9,073 bases of DNA from Burkholderiaceae bacterium (GCA_030151165.1 JASLEM010000074.1:1-9073), one strand, 5' to 3'. Positions 1-6,446 are shown, counted from the stretch's first letter. Made by a program: numbers and translations. The notes: generated by a model from the letters alone, not told the origin.

Positions 1-1615
1 TGGGCGTCTCGTAGGGCGCGAGGCGGCTGCGCACCAGCCGCTGCAGCTCGTCGACCAGCGCCGCGTCGGCCACCACGCCCACGGCCGGGATGATGAAGGC
101 CTTGACGACCGCGCCGCGCTCCGCGTCCGGCTTGGGCACGACGGCCACCTGCGCGACCGCCGGATGGCGCGCGAGGCAGTCCTCGATCTCGGTCGGGCCG
201 ATGCGGTAGCCGGACGACTTGAACTGGTCGTCGCCGCGGCCGTGGTACCAGAGGTAGCCGTCGGCATCCATCGTCGCGCGGTCGCCGGTGCGGCACCACG
301 ACGCGAACGGCGCGCCGGTGAACTTGGCGTTCGTGGCGCGCTCGTTGTTCCAGTAGCCGAGGAAGAAGATCGGGTCGCGCTCGCCGTGGATGTCGATCGG
401 GTGGACGGCGATGTCGCCGACCTCGCCGCGCGGGCATTCGTTGCCGTCGTCGTCGATCACCGCGATGCGGTGGCCCGGATACGGCCGCCCCATGCTGCCC
501 GCGCGCGGCGGCCAGCCGGCGTGCACGCGGCCGTCGGCGCCGACATAGCTGCCGCAGTTGCCGACGACGTAGTTCATCTCGGTCTGGCCGAACATCTCGT
601 TGACGATCACGCCCAGCTTGTCACGGCAGTAGGCGAAGACGCCCTCGCCGACCGCCTCGCCGGCGCTCATGATCGACACCAGCTTCAGGCCCGGGTGGCT
701 CGCGCGCGGGTCGGGCGCGGCGCGCATCATCGCCTTGATCGCGGTCGGGAACAGGAAGGTGTGCGTGACGCCGTGGCGCGCCATCAGCTTCAGCGCGAAG
801 TCGGCGTCGAAGCGGCCGCTGAACGCGACGATCGTGCGGCCGAGGTACAGCACCGGCATCAGCGCGTCCCACAGGCCGCCCGTCCACGTCCAGTCGGCCG
901 GGCTCCAGAACGGACCGTCGCCGGTGAACCAGTTCTGGCTCGCGACGAAGCCGCTCAGGTTGCCGATCAGCGCGCGATGCGGGATCACGGCGCCCTTCGC
1001 GGGCCCCGTGGTGCCGCTGGTGTAGATGAGGAAGGCCGGGTCGTCGGCGCGCGTGTCGACGGTGTCGAAGACGGCGTCCTGCGACGCGACCACCGTGGCC
1101 CACGCGAGGTCGCAGCGCATCGTGTCGGAGCCCGTGCCGATCACGGTCTCGAGCGCGGGCAGTTCCGCGCGCAGCGAGGCGATCACCGCGGTCGAGCCGT
1201 CGTCGACCAGCGCCACCTGCGCGCCGCTGTCCGCGAGCCGCGACTGCAGCGCCTCGGCGCCGAACAGCGTCGACAGCGGCAGCGCGATCGCGCCCATCTG
1301 CAGGATCGCCATCAGCGCGACGACCATCTGCGGCCGCTGCGGCATGATCACCGCGACACGGTCGCCACGCTTCACGCCGAGCGCCGCGAGCGCGTTCGAC
1401 AGGCGCCGCGCCTCGTCCTGCAGCGCCGCGTAGGTGTGCGGCGTGGCGCGGCCGTCGCCGAGGTCGTGCAGGATCGCGATCGCGTCGGGCGTGTCGCGCG
1501 CCCACCGGTGCAGGCACATCTGCGCGATGTTGAACTGCGCGGGGACGTTCCAGGCGAAGCCGGCGTGGAGCGCGGCGTAGGCGTCGGTCGATGCGGTGGC
1601 GGGCTTGGCGTTCAT
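1..1615 (-). CDS. AMP-forming acyl-CoA synthetase (ACSM-like), 3' end cut by window edge
   Basis: ATP-dependent ligase of the ANL superfamily that activates a carboxylic acid through an acyl-AMP to its CoA thioester, probably in the cytoplasm. From ATG at 1615 the frame is open for 538 codons to the left edge. Visible motifs are the phosphate-binding loop YTSGTTGPAKG (198-208), the A5 segment NEMFGQTEMN (339-348), the adenylate-ribose TGD (443-445), and the hinge GRGDDQFKSSGYRIG with following EIE (459-478). PADWTWTGGLWDALMP (239-254) resembles medium-chain and acetyl-CoA synthetase-like enzymes rather than long-chain FadD. The C-terminal A10 motif with the catalytic lysine should lie just beyond the edge, roughly 20-30 residues away, so completeness cannot be judged. 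The gene lies 62 bases downstream of the GNAT gene on the same strand and may be co-transcribed, but it also has its own -10-like hexamer. The substrate (acetate, propionate, medium-chain or aromatic acid) is not decided by the sequence. Confidence 0.93.
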   Translation of the reverse strand, partial: MNAKPATASTDAYAALHAGFAWNVPAQFNIAQMCLHRWARDTPDAIAILHDLGDGRATPHTYAALQDEARRLSNALAALGVKRGDRVAVIMPQRPQMVVALMAILQMGAIALPLSTLFGAEALQSRLADSGAQVALVDDGSTAVIASLRAELPALETVIGTGSDTMRCDLAWATVVASQDAVFDTVDTRADDPAFLIYTSGTTGPAKGAVIPHRALIGNLSGFVASQNWFTGDGPFWSPADWTWTGGLWDALMPVLYLGRTIVAFSGRFDADFALKLMARHGVTHTFLFPTAIKAMMRAAPDPRASHPGLKLVSIMSAGEAVGEGVFAYCRDKLGVIVNEMFGQTEMNYVVGNCGSYVGADGRVHAGWPPRAGSMGRPYPGHRIAVIDDDGNECPRGEVGDIAVHPIDIHGERDPIFFLGYWNNERATNAKFTGAPFASWCRTGDRATMDADGYLWYHGRGDDQFKSSGYRIGPTEIEDCLARHPAVAQVAVVPKPDAERGAVVKAFIIPAVGVVADAALVDELQRLVRSRLAPYETP

Positions 1616-1623
1616 GGCCAGCG

Positions 1624-1629
1624 AGCTTA
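1624..1629 (-). promoter_or_regulatory. candidate -10 element of the acyl-CoA synthetase gene
   Basis: On the minus strand the hexamer TAAGCT sits 8 bases before the synthetase ATG, in an otherwise GC-rich gap. No convincing -35 box and no Shine-Dalgarno are visible. If it is used, the mRNA would be leaderless or nearly so. This is weak evidence from one hexamer. Confidence 0.25.
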
Positions 1630-1677
1630 CGCCAGAAGCCTTCCGACCCCGCGCCGGTCGGGTTCCTTCGCCGACGC

Positions 1678-2172
1678 TCAGGCGGCCAGGTCGCGCAGCG
1701 CGTCGCCCGTCACGCGGCAGATGCGCCAGTCCGGCATCACGACCGCGCCCATGCGCTCGTAGAAGGCCTGCGCGTCGACGTTCCAGTCCAGCACCGACCA
1801 CTCGAAGCGCCCGCAGTCGCGCTCGACGGCGATCTTCGCCAGGCGCTGCAGCAACTGCTTGCCGACGCCCGAGCCGCGCGCCGACGGCAGCACGAACAGG
1901 TCCTCGAGGTACAGGCCCTTTTTTGCCAGGAAGGTCGAGAAGTTGTGGAAGAACAGCGCGAAGCCGACGGCCGTGCCGCCCTGCTCCGCGATCAGGCACT
2001 CGCAGGACGGCTTGTCGCCGAACAGGTGCGGCGCGAGCGTCTCGGGCGTGGCGGTGGCCATGTGCTCCAGCTTCTCGTAGACCGCGAGCTCGCGGATCAG
2101 CGAGACGATGGCGGGGACGTCCTCGCGCGTGGCGAAGCGGATGGTGGCGGCGGTGGGCATATCGGTGGTCAT
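1678..2172 (-). CDS. GNAT N-acetyltransferase, spermidine/spermine- or thialysine-acetyltransferase-like
   Basis: Predicted 164-residue acetyl-CoA-dependent N-acetyltransferase. One GNAT domain fills the protein: the N-terminal strand IRFATREDVPAIVSLIRELA (11-30), YLEDLFV (88-94), the acetyl-CoA pyrophosphate-binding loop ARGSGVGKQLL (98-108, fitting R-x-x-G-x-G), WN (130-131) and AFYERMGA (136-143). YLED, the loop and the late FYxRxGA closely match the SSAT/thialysine acetyltransferase subfamily, where the corresponding tyrosine (here Y138) acts as general acid. Polyamine or a lysine analogue is therefore a plausible substrate, but this is family inference. ATG at 2172 was chosen because homology begins soon after it. 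ATG at 2160 is an alternative, and the in-frame ATG at 2244 would add an unrelated Arg-rich leader overlapping the divergent gene. No Shine-Dalgarno is seen. The acyl-CoA synthetase follows after 62 bases, and an alpha/beta hydrolase diverges upstream. An A6 run at 1919-1924 is unusual for this composition. Confidence 0.92.
   Translation of the reverse strand: MTTDMPTAATIRFATREDVPAIVSLIRELAVYEKLEHMATATPETLAPHLFGDKPSCECLIAEQGGTAVGFALFFHNFSTFLAKKGLYLEDLFVLPSARGSGVGKQLLQRLAKIAVERDCGRFEWSVLDWNVDAQAFYERMGAVVMPDWRICRVTGDALRDLAA
1918..1924 (-). other. in-phase A_AAA_AAG slippery heptamer inside the GNAT gene
   Basis: The GNAT codons GCA AAA AAG (residues 83-85) contain A_AAA_AAG in the phase used for -1 slippage in E. 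coli dnaX. The -1 frame from here has no stop and reaches the synthetase ATG at 1615 in its reading frame. No upstream Shine-Dalgarno stimulator and only a weak downstream stem are visible, so function is unproven. Stop-free shadow frames are common at this GC content. Confidence 0.3.
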
Positions 2173-2242
2173 GGCGCATTGTGCGACGGCCTGTCGCGTG
2201 CGGCTCAGCAGCGGCGCGGGTTCTCGCCTACAGTCGCCAACC
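2173..2242. promoter_or_regulatory. 70-base divergent promoter region, GNAT / alpha/beta hydrolase
   Basis: This spacer separates two divergent start codons and must hold initiation signals for both unless transcripts start further upstream. On the plus strand TACAGT (2229-2234) lies 8 bases before the hydrolase ATG. On the minus strand CACAAT (2183-2178) lies 5 bases before the GNAT ATG. A short dyad CGCA-TTG-TGCG (2175-2185) overlaps the latter. No good -35 boxes or Shine-Dalgarno sequences are seen, so the exact promoter positions are tentative. Confidence 0.4.
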
Positions 2243-3172
2243 ATGTCGACCGCCCCCTACGCCCCGCTGCGCGCGAGCCGCAGCCTGCAGGTGCCCGTGC
2301 GCACCGTGAGCTACCACGTGCACCAGTGGGGCGACCTCGCGCTCGCGACGCCCGGGCGCCCCGCCCTCGTGCTGATGCACGGCTGGATGGACGTCGGCGC
2401 GTCGTTCCAGTTCGTCGTCGACGAGCTCGCGCGCCTCGAGGGCGAGCGCCGTCTCGTCATCGCGGCCGACTGGCGCGGCTTCGGCGGCAGCACCAGCGGC
2501 GGCGTCGACGCGTTCTGGTTCCAGGACTACCTCGGCGACCTCGAAGGCCTGCTCGACGCGCTGCTGCCCGGCCAGCGGGTCGACCTCGCCGGCCACAGCA
2601 TGGGCGGCAACGTCGTGATGAGCTATGCCGGCATCCGGCCGTCGCGCGTCCGCAGGCTGGTGAACCTCGAAGGCTTCGGCCTGCCCGGCTCGAAGCCCGA
2701 GCACGCCCCCGCGCGCCTCGCGAAGTGGCTCGACGAGCTGAAGGAGCCGATGGACCTGCGCGCGTACGACACGCTCGCCGAGGTCGCCGCGCGCCTGCGC
2801 AGGAACAACCCGCGCCTGCCCGAGGACAAGGCCGCGTGGCTCGCGCCGCACTGGTCGGCGCGGCGCGACGACGGTCGCTGGCACATCCTCGGCGAGGCCG
2901 CGCACAAGCGCGTGAACCCGCAGCTCTATCGCGCCGAGGAGATCCTCGCCGGCTGGCGCGCGATCAAGGCGCCGGTGCTGTGGGTCGAGGGCACGCAGAC
3001 GGACGTCACGAAGTTCTGGGGCGACCGCTATCCGCGCGCCGAGTTCGAGGCGCGGCTGGCGCAGGTGCCGGGCGTCGAGCAGGTGATGCTCGACGACTGC
3101 GGCCACATGCTCCACCACGACCAGCCCGCCCGCCTCGCGGCCGCGCTGGCGGCCTTCCTCGACAAGCCCTGA
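2243..3172 (+). CDS. alpha/beta hydrolase
   Basis: A 309-residue alpha/beta-hydrolase-fold enzyme, probably a cytoplasmic esterase, lipase-like enzyme or C-C/epoxide-type hydrolase; the substrate is unknown. In order it shows the oxyanion segment LMHGWMD (44-50), the strand-4 turn ADWRGFGGS (75-83), the nucleophile elbow GHSMGG (117-122, Ser119), a helical lid region (about 145-240), the candidate acid Asp254 after LWVEG, and the catalytic histidine in CGHMLHH (His288). The order and spacing are those of a complete Ser-Asp-His triad. There is no signal peptide. Length is normal for the family. ATG at 2243 is chosen because the family-like N-terminus begins there. The reading frame remains open upstream to 2108, but that part is antisense to the GNAT gene and has no hydrolase character. 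The next gene begins 89 bases downstream on the same strand and has its own strong ribosome binding site. Confidence 0.92.
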   Translation: MSTAPYAPLRASRSLQVPVRTVSYHVHQWGDLALATPGRPALVLMHGWMDVGASFQFVVDELARLEGERRLVIAADWRGFGGSTSGGVDAFWFQDYLGDLEGLLDALLPGQRVDLAGHSMGGNVVMSYAGIRPSRVRRLVNLEGFGLPGSKPEHAPARLAKWLDELKEPMDLRAYDTLAEVAARLRRNNPRLPEDKAAWLAPHWSARRDDGRWHILGEAAHKRVNPQLYRAEEILAGWRAIKAPVLWVEGTQTDVTKFWGDRYPRAEFEARLAQVPGVEQVMLDDCGHMLHHDQPARLAAALAAFLDKP

Positions 3173-3261
3173 CGCCGCGCGGGAACGGCGGTTGCCGTGA
3201 CCGGGGCTGCGACGCGCCCTGCGCGCGGCCCGCCACGCCCATCGTCCGCCAGGAGAATCCC

Positions 3262-3852
3262 ATGCCCGCTCGTGACATCCAGATCGACAACGACGACGTC
3301 TTCGTCGACAGCCTCTCGCCCGAGGAAGCGGCCAAGGCCGCCGACAGCGGCGCCAACCGCGACCCGCTGTCGGGCGAGGTCGGCGCGCACCCCATCGGCG
3401 TGGGCCTCGGCGCGGCGGCGGGTGGCCTGGCCATCGGCGCGGCGGTGGGCACCGTCGCGGGGCCGATCGGCACGGCGGTCGGCGCGATCTTCGGCGCCGT
3501 CGCCGGCGGGCTGGTCGGCAAGGGCGCGGCGGAGCTCGTCGACCCGACGGCCGACGACGCCTACTGGCGCGCCAACTACGCCCAGCGCGCCTACGCCATC
3601 AAGCACGCCGCGGAGTGGGACGACTACGCCCCCGCCTATCGCTACGGCGTCAACCACTACAACCGCAACGTCGGCCGCGGCTTCGACGAGGTCGAGTCCG
3701 AGATGGGCGCGAACTGGGAGACGGTGCGCGGCAGCTCGACGCTCGCGTGGGACGTCGCGCGCTACGCGAGCCAGGACGCGTGGGAACGCGCACGCCTGCG
3801 CGCGGCCGAGGAAGACCGCGGCCACTCGCGCGCGTTCGACGAGATCCGCTGA
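3262..3852 (+). CDS. conserved hypothetical protein with glycine-zipper segment
   Basis: A 196-residue protein of unknown function. ATG at 3262 is well supported by AGGAG at 3251-3255, six bases upstream. Three parts are visible: an acidic N-terminus with DNDDVFVDSLSPEEAAKAAD (9-28); a Gly/Ala-rich hydrophobic stretch with repeated small-xxx-small spacing (about 44-88), typical of a glycine zipper that inserts or packs in a membrane; and an aromatic, charged C-terminal half with DDAYWRANYAQRAYAIKH (98-115) and YAPAYRYGVNHYNRNVG (122-138), then W152, W163 and W174. YWRxNY...Y.PAYRYG resembles a family of uncharacterised proteobacterial proteins that I recall by pattern only. No cleavable signal peptide is seen. 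Function could relate to envelope or stress, but that is a guess. It is convergent with the symporter operon, with only 15 bases between the stop codons. Confidence 0.88.
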   Translation: MPARDIQIDNDDVFVDSLSPEEAAKAADSGANRDPLSGEVGAHPIGVGLGAAAGGLAIGAAVGTVAGPIGTAVGAIFGAVAGGLVGKGAAELVDPTADDAYWRANYAQRAYAIKHAAEWDDYAPAYRYGVNHYNRNVGRGFDEVESEMGANWETVRGSSTLAWDVARYASQDAWERARLRAAEEDRGHSRAFDEIR

Positions 3853-3867
3853 GGCCCGCCGGCCCGC

Positions 3868-5979
3868 TCAGGGTAGCCGGACGCGCTCGACCATCTCGAG
3901 CGCCGCCCGGCTCGGCCGCGGCGTCAGCAGGCTCACGGCGACCACCGTCGCGAAGCCGACCGGCACGCCGAACAACCCGGCGGCGATCGGCTGGATGCCC
4001 CACCACAGCGCGATGGGGCTGGTGATGCCGAAGGTCTCGCGCACGCCGGGCTGGTTCACGAGCACGTAGTACAGCGTCAGACCGAGGCCCGCGAGCATGC
4101 CCGCGGCCGCGCCCCAGCGGTTCGCGCGCTTCCAGAACACGCCCAGCACCAGCGCCGGGAAGAACGCCGACGCGGCGATCGAGAACGCCGCCGACACCAG
4201 CAGCAGGATGTCGCCCGGCTTCTGCGCGGTGACGTAGGCGGCGCCGAGCGCGACCATCAGCAGCAGCACCTTCGAGACCGTCACGCGCCGGGTGCTCGGC
4301 GCGCCGGGGTCGACGATGCGGAACCAGAGGTCGTGCGACAGCGCGTTGGCGATCGTCAGCAGCAGGCCGTCGGCCGTCGACAGCGCCGCCGCGAGGCCGC
4401 CCGCAGCGACGAGCCCGGAGATCGCGTACGGCAGGCCGGCGATCTCGGGGGTCGCGAGCACGAGGATGTCGCCGCCGATCTTCATCTCGCCGAGCTGCAG
4501 GATGCCGTCGCCGTTGACGTCGGCGACCTGCAGCAGCGAGCTGTCGACGTGCGCCCAGTTGTTGATCCACGCGGGCAGCTGGTCGAAGCGCGTGCCCACG
4601 AGTTGCTGGAACACCTCGACCTTGATCAGCACCGCGAGCGCCGGCGCGGTCACGTACAGGATCGCGATGAAGAACAGCGACCACGCGACCGACACGCGCG
4701 CCTCGCCCACCGACGGCGTCGTGTAGAAGCGCGTGAGCACGTGCGGCAGCGACGCCGTGCCCACCATCAGGCAGAAGACCAGCGCGAGGAAGTTGCGGCG
4801 CGAGTCGTCGAACAGCTTGCGCTGCGCGGCGTCGCCGTGCGGGTCGCCGGCGAACTGCTGCGCGTGCGGCGGCATGCCGGCGAGCGGGCGCGCGCGGTCG
4901 AGGTCGGCGTCGCGGGCGCGCGTCCACTCGATGCGTGCCTCGTCCGGATCCTTCGGCACGCGCGCCAGCTCGCGCTCGGCGGCCTGGATGTCGCCCTGCG
5001 GCGCGTTGGCCGCCTTCAGGTCGGCGATGCGGCGCGTGGCCAGGCGGCGGTCGACGGACAGCGCGGCGGGGATGTCGGCCAGGCGCGCGTCGAGCTCGGC
5101 GGCGCGCGCCTTGAAGATCGCGATCACCTGCTGCTCGGCCGGGTCGCGCGCCAGCGTCTTCTCGGCGGCGATCACCGTGCGCAGCTGGTAGCCGTAGGTG
5201 AGCTGCGGCAGCGGCGACGCGTGCTGGCGGATCGACAGCCACGTCACCGGCACGATGAACGCCACCAGCAGCACGATGCCCTGCGCCACCTGTGTCCACG
5301 TCACCGCGCGCATGCCGCCGAGGAACGAGCAGACGAGGATGCCGCCCAGCCCGAGGAACACGCCGATCTCGAACGCGACGCCGGTGATGCGGCTGGTGAT
5401 GAGGCCGACGCCATAGATCTGCGCGACGAGGTACAGGAACGAGCAGCCGATCGCCGCGACGACGCCGACCACGCGCGTCAGGTTGCCGTCGTAGCGCGCG
5501 GCGAGGAAGTCGGGGATCGTGTACTGGCCGAACTTGCGCAGGTACGGCGCGATCAGGAGCGCGACGAGCACGAAGCCGCCCGTCCACCCGAGCGTGTACG
5601 CGAGCCCGCCATACCCGCTGAGGTACAGCGTGCCGGCCATGCCGATGAACGACGCGGCCGACATCCAGTCCGCGCCGACCGCCATGCCGTTGTAGAACGC
5701 CGGCACGCGGCGCCCGGCGACGTAGTACTCGGCCGGGTCGGTGGTGCGGCTCAGGATGCCGATGCCGGCGTAGAACACGATCGGGCCGACGAGGAACAGG
5801 AAGCCGATCCACTGGCGCGACACGCCGAGATGCTCCAGCAGCGCCATGAACGCGACGAACGCGAGGAAGGCCGCACCGAACGCGAGGTAGATCCGGTGCA
5901 GGCGGCGGCTGAACGCGGGGCCGCTCAGCGGGGCGAAGCGGCTGCGGTTGGGCGCGAAGGTGCGGGTTCGGATCGTCAT
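3868..5979 (-). CDS. sodium:solute symporter, VC_2705 subfamily (probable monocarboxylate uptake), large subunit
   Basis: A 703-residue inner-membrane transporter of the SSS family, predicted to couple sodium entry to solute uptake. Evidence includes GMAVGADWMSAASFIGMAGT (98-117), AVTWTQVAQG (225-234), the ActP-like VGTASLPHVLTRFYT (406-420), and LAAALSTADGLLLT (529-542), where S534/T535 match the PutP-type sodium-site Ser-Thr. About 13 hydrophobic segments are visible. The ActP resemblance and DUF4212 partner point to acetate, propionate, lactate or pyruvate as substrate; this is inference. It is longer than E. coli ActP (about 550 residues) because of a charged segment at about 251-396 and an extra loop at about 453-510 carrying an EF-hand-like sequence. 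ATG at 5979 overlaps the DUF4212 stop as ATGA and has no Shine-Dalgarno, so it probably depends on translational coupling. The weak C-terminus ends 15 bases from the convergent glycine-zipper gene. Confidence 0.95.
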   Translation of the reverse strand: MTIRTRTFAPNRSRFAPLSGPAFSRRLHRIYLAFGAAFLAFVAFMALLEHLGVSRQWIGFLFLVGPIVFYAGIGILSRTTDPAEYYVAGRRVPAFYNGMAVGADWMSAASFIGMAGTLYLSGYGGLAYTLGWTGGFVLVALLIAPYLRKFGQYTIPDFLAARYDGNLTRVVGVVAAIGCSFLYLVAQIYGVGLITSRITGVAFEIGVFLGLGGILVCSFLGGMRAVTWTQVAQGIVLLVAFIVPVTWLSIRQHASPLPQLTYGYQLRTVIAAEKTLARDPAEQQVIAIFKARAAELDARLADIPAALSVDRRLATRRIADLKAANAPQGDIQAAERELARVPKDPDEARIEWTRARDADLDRARPLAGMPPHAQQFAGDPHGDAAQRKLFDDSRRNFLALVFCLMVGTASLPHVLTRFYTTPSVGEARVSVAWSLFFIAILYVTAPALAVLIKVEVFQQLVGTRFDQLPAWINNWAHVDSSLLQVADVNGDGILQLGEMKIGGDILVLATPEIAGLPYAISGLVAAGGLAAALSTADGLLLTIANALSHDLWFRIVDPGAPSTRRVTVSKVLLLMVALGAAYVTAQKPGDILLLVSAAFSIAASAFFPALVLGVFWKRANRWGAAAGMLAGLGLTLYYVLVNQPGVRETFGITSPIALWWGIQPIAAGLFGVPVGFATVVAVSLLTPRPSRAALEMVERVRLP
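4486..4521 (-). other. EF-hand-like calcium-binding loop encoded in the symporter
   Basis: Codons 487-498 encode DVNGDGILQLGE. This fits the 12-residue canonical EF-hand loop, with Asp, Asn and Asp at positions 1, 3 and 5, Gly at 6, Ile at 8-proximal position 7, and Glu at 12. It lies in the non-membrane loop between the segments around 430-452 and 511-540. The match is direct; metal binding is inferred. Confidence 0.65.
4792..5229 (-). other. charged, probably helical insert in the symporter (residues about 251-396)
   Basis: The protein sequence between two hydrophobic segments (about 227-249 and 397-416) is rich in Ala, Arg, Asp, Glu and Gln, with stretches such as KARAAELDARLADIPAAL (290-307) and IQAAERELARVPKDPDEA (331-348). 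It is likely helical, perhaps coiled coil, and outside the membrane. E. coli ActP has only a short loop here. Side of the membrane is not determined. Confidence 0.6.
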
Positions 5980-6335
5980 CGGCGCGGCGTCCGGCGGGCC
6001 TCGGCGAGCGTCGCCGGCCCCGTGGGCGCGGGCTCGGGCGGCAGGCCGCCGTCGTCGGCGAGGCGCCGGTCGACGCGCGCCATGCGCCGCGCGTAGATCG
6101 CGATCAGCGCGACGAACACGATCACGCCGCCCTGCGCCGCGACCCAGAAGCTGAACGGCCAGCCGAAGAACGGGAAGTCGAGGTCGCGCGCGAACCAGGT
6201 CACGCCGAAGCCGACCGCGAACCAGGCGAACAGCAGCGCGCCGGTGAGGCGCTGCGTGCGGCGCCAGTGGCGGGCGCGGGCGAGCACGGCCGCGGGCGGC
6301 AGGTCGGTTCGCGAAGGCAGGTCGGTCGGGAGCAT
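5976..6335 (-). CDS. DUF4212 protein, putative small subunit of the sodium:solute symporter
   Basis: A 119-residue membrane protein with two hydrophobic segments (about 30-48 and 62-82). The pattern HWRRTQRLTGALLFAWFAVG (23-42), then DFPFFGWPFSFWVAAQGG (53-70) and IYARRM, is the signature of DUF4212, the protein that accompanies VC_2705-type symporters. It probably assembles with or stabilises the large subunit in the inner membrane; its exact role is not established. The C-terminal tail (about 90-119) is hydrophilic and Pro/Arg-rich. Its stop overlaps the symporter ATG by four bases, showing an operon. ATG at 6335 was chosen because it is the nearest upstream start before the family homology. 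A frame open further upstream, to ATG 6482, encodes Arg/Pro-rich sequence without family character; a GTG at residue 17 is a shorter alternative. There is no Shine-Dalgarno: the upstream bases are a CCCCGAT tandem repeat. Confidence 0.9.
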   Translation of the reverse strand: MLPTDLPSRTDLPPAAVLARARHWRRTQRLTGALLFAWFAVGFGVTWFARDLDFPFFGWPFSFWVAAQGGVIVFVALIAIYARRMARVDRRLADDGGLPPEPAPTGPATLAEARRTPRR

Positions 6336-6354
6336 CGGGGATCGGGGATCGGGG
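6334..6354. repeat. three perfect tandem copies of ATCGGGG overlapping the DUF4212 start codon
   Basis: Plus-strand ATCGGGG occurs at 6334-6340, 6341-6347 and 6348-6354, with a separate copy at 6371-6377. On the coding (minus) strand this is CCCCGAT repeated up to the ATG, whose A and T belong to the last repeat unit. The array occupies the place where a ribosome binding site would be expected. Confidence 0.85.
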
Positions 6355-6410
6355 GACGGGCCAGCTGGCAATCGGGGTCGACGGCGCGCATCGGGCCGCG
6401 GCCGCCCGGG

Positions 6411-6439
6411 ATCATGCCTGCGCGCCGTCCCCGGCCCAA
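6411..6439 (-). promoter_or_regulatory. candidate sigma-70 promoter of the DUF4212-symporter operon
   Basis: On the minus strand TTGGGC (6439-6434) and CATGAT (6416-6411) are separated by exactly 17 bases. They match the consensus -35 in three of six and -10 in four of six positions. A start near 6404 would give a leader of about 70 bases that includes the heptamer repeat. The -35 lies within a small inverted repeat. Confidence 0.35.
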
Positions 6440-6446
6440 GCGGGCC
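6433..6446. promoter_or_regulatory. inverted repeat GGCCC-AAGC-GGGCC, possible operator
   Basis: A perfect 5-bp dyad with a four-base centre in the divergent spacer between the symporter operon and the 142-residue gene. It overlaps the candidate -35 of the symporter operon. It has no T-run, so it is not a terminator. Such short GC dyads arise easily by chance here. Confidence 0.2.

Noticed and set aside
164..1762. Long plus-strand open frame (532 codons) opposite the acyl-CoA synthetase
   Set aside because: Its product is Arg/Ala/Val/His-rich without domain character. It is the complement of a clear synthetase gene and reflects high GC content.
3185..3198. ACGGC-GGTT-GCCGT hairpin after the alpha/beta hydrolase
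   Set aside because: The stem has only five pairs and no following T-run, so it is not supported as a terminator.
1591..3261. Upstream extension of the glycine-zipper reading frame
   Set aside because: The open frame crosses the GNAT and hydrolase genes with low-complexity Arg/Ala content. The strong Shine-Dalgarno fixes the start at 3262.
3853..3867. Bidirectional terminator between the convergent glycine-zipper and symporter genes
   Set aside because: Only a 4-bp GGCC/GGCC stem (3853-3864) is possible in the 15-base gap, with no T-run on either strand.
4333..6096. Long plus-strand open frame (587 codons) opposite the symporter
   Set aside because: It has a His/Arg/Asp-rich shadow composition and is antisense to a well-supported 703-residue membrane protein.
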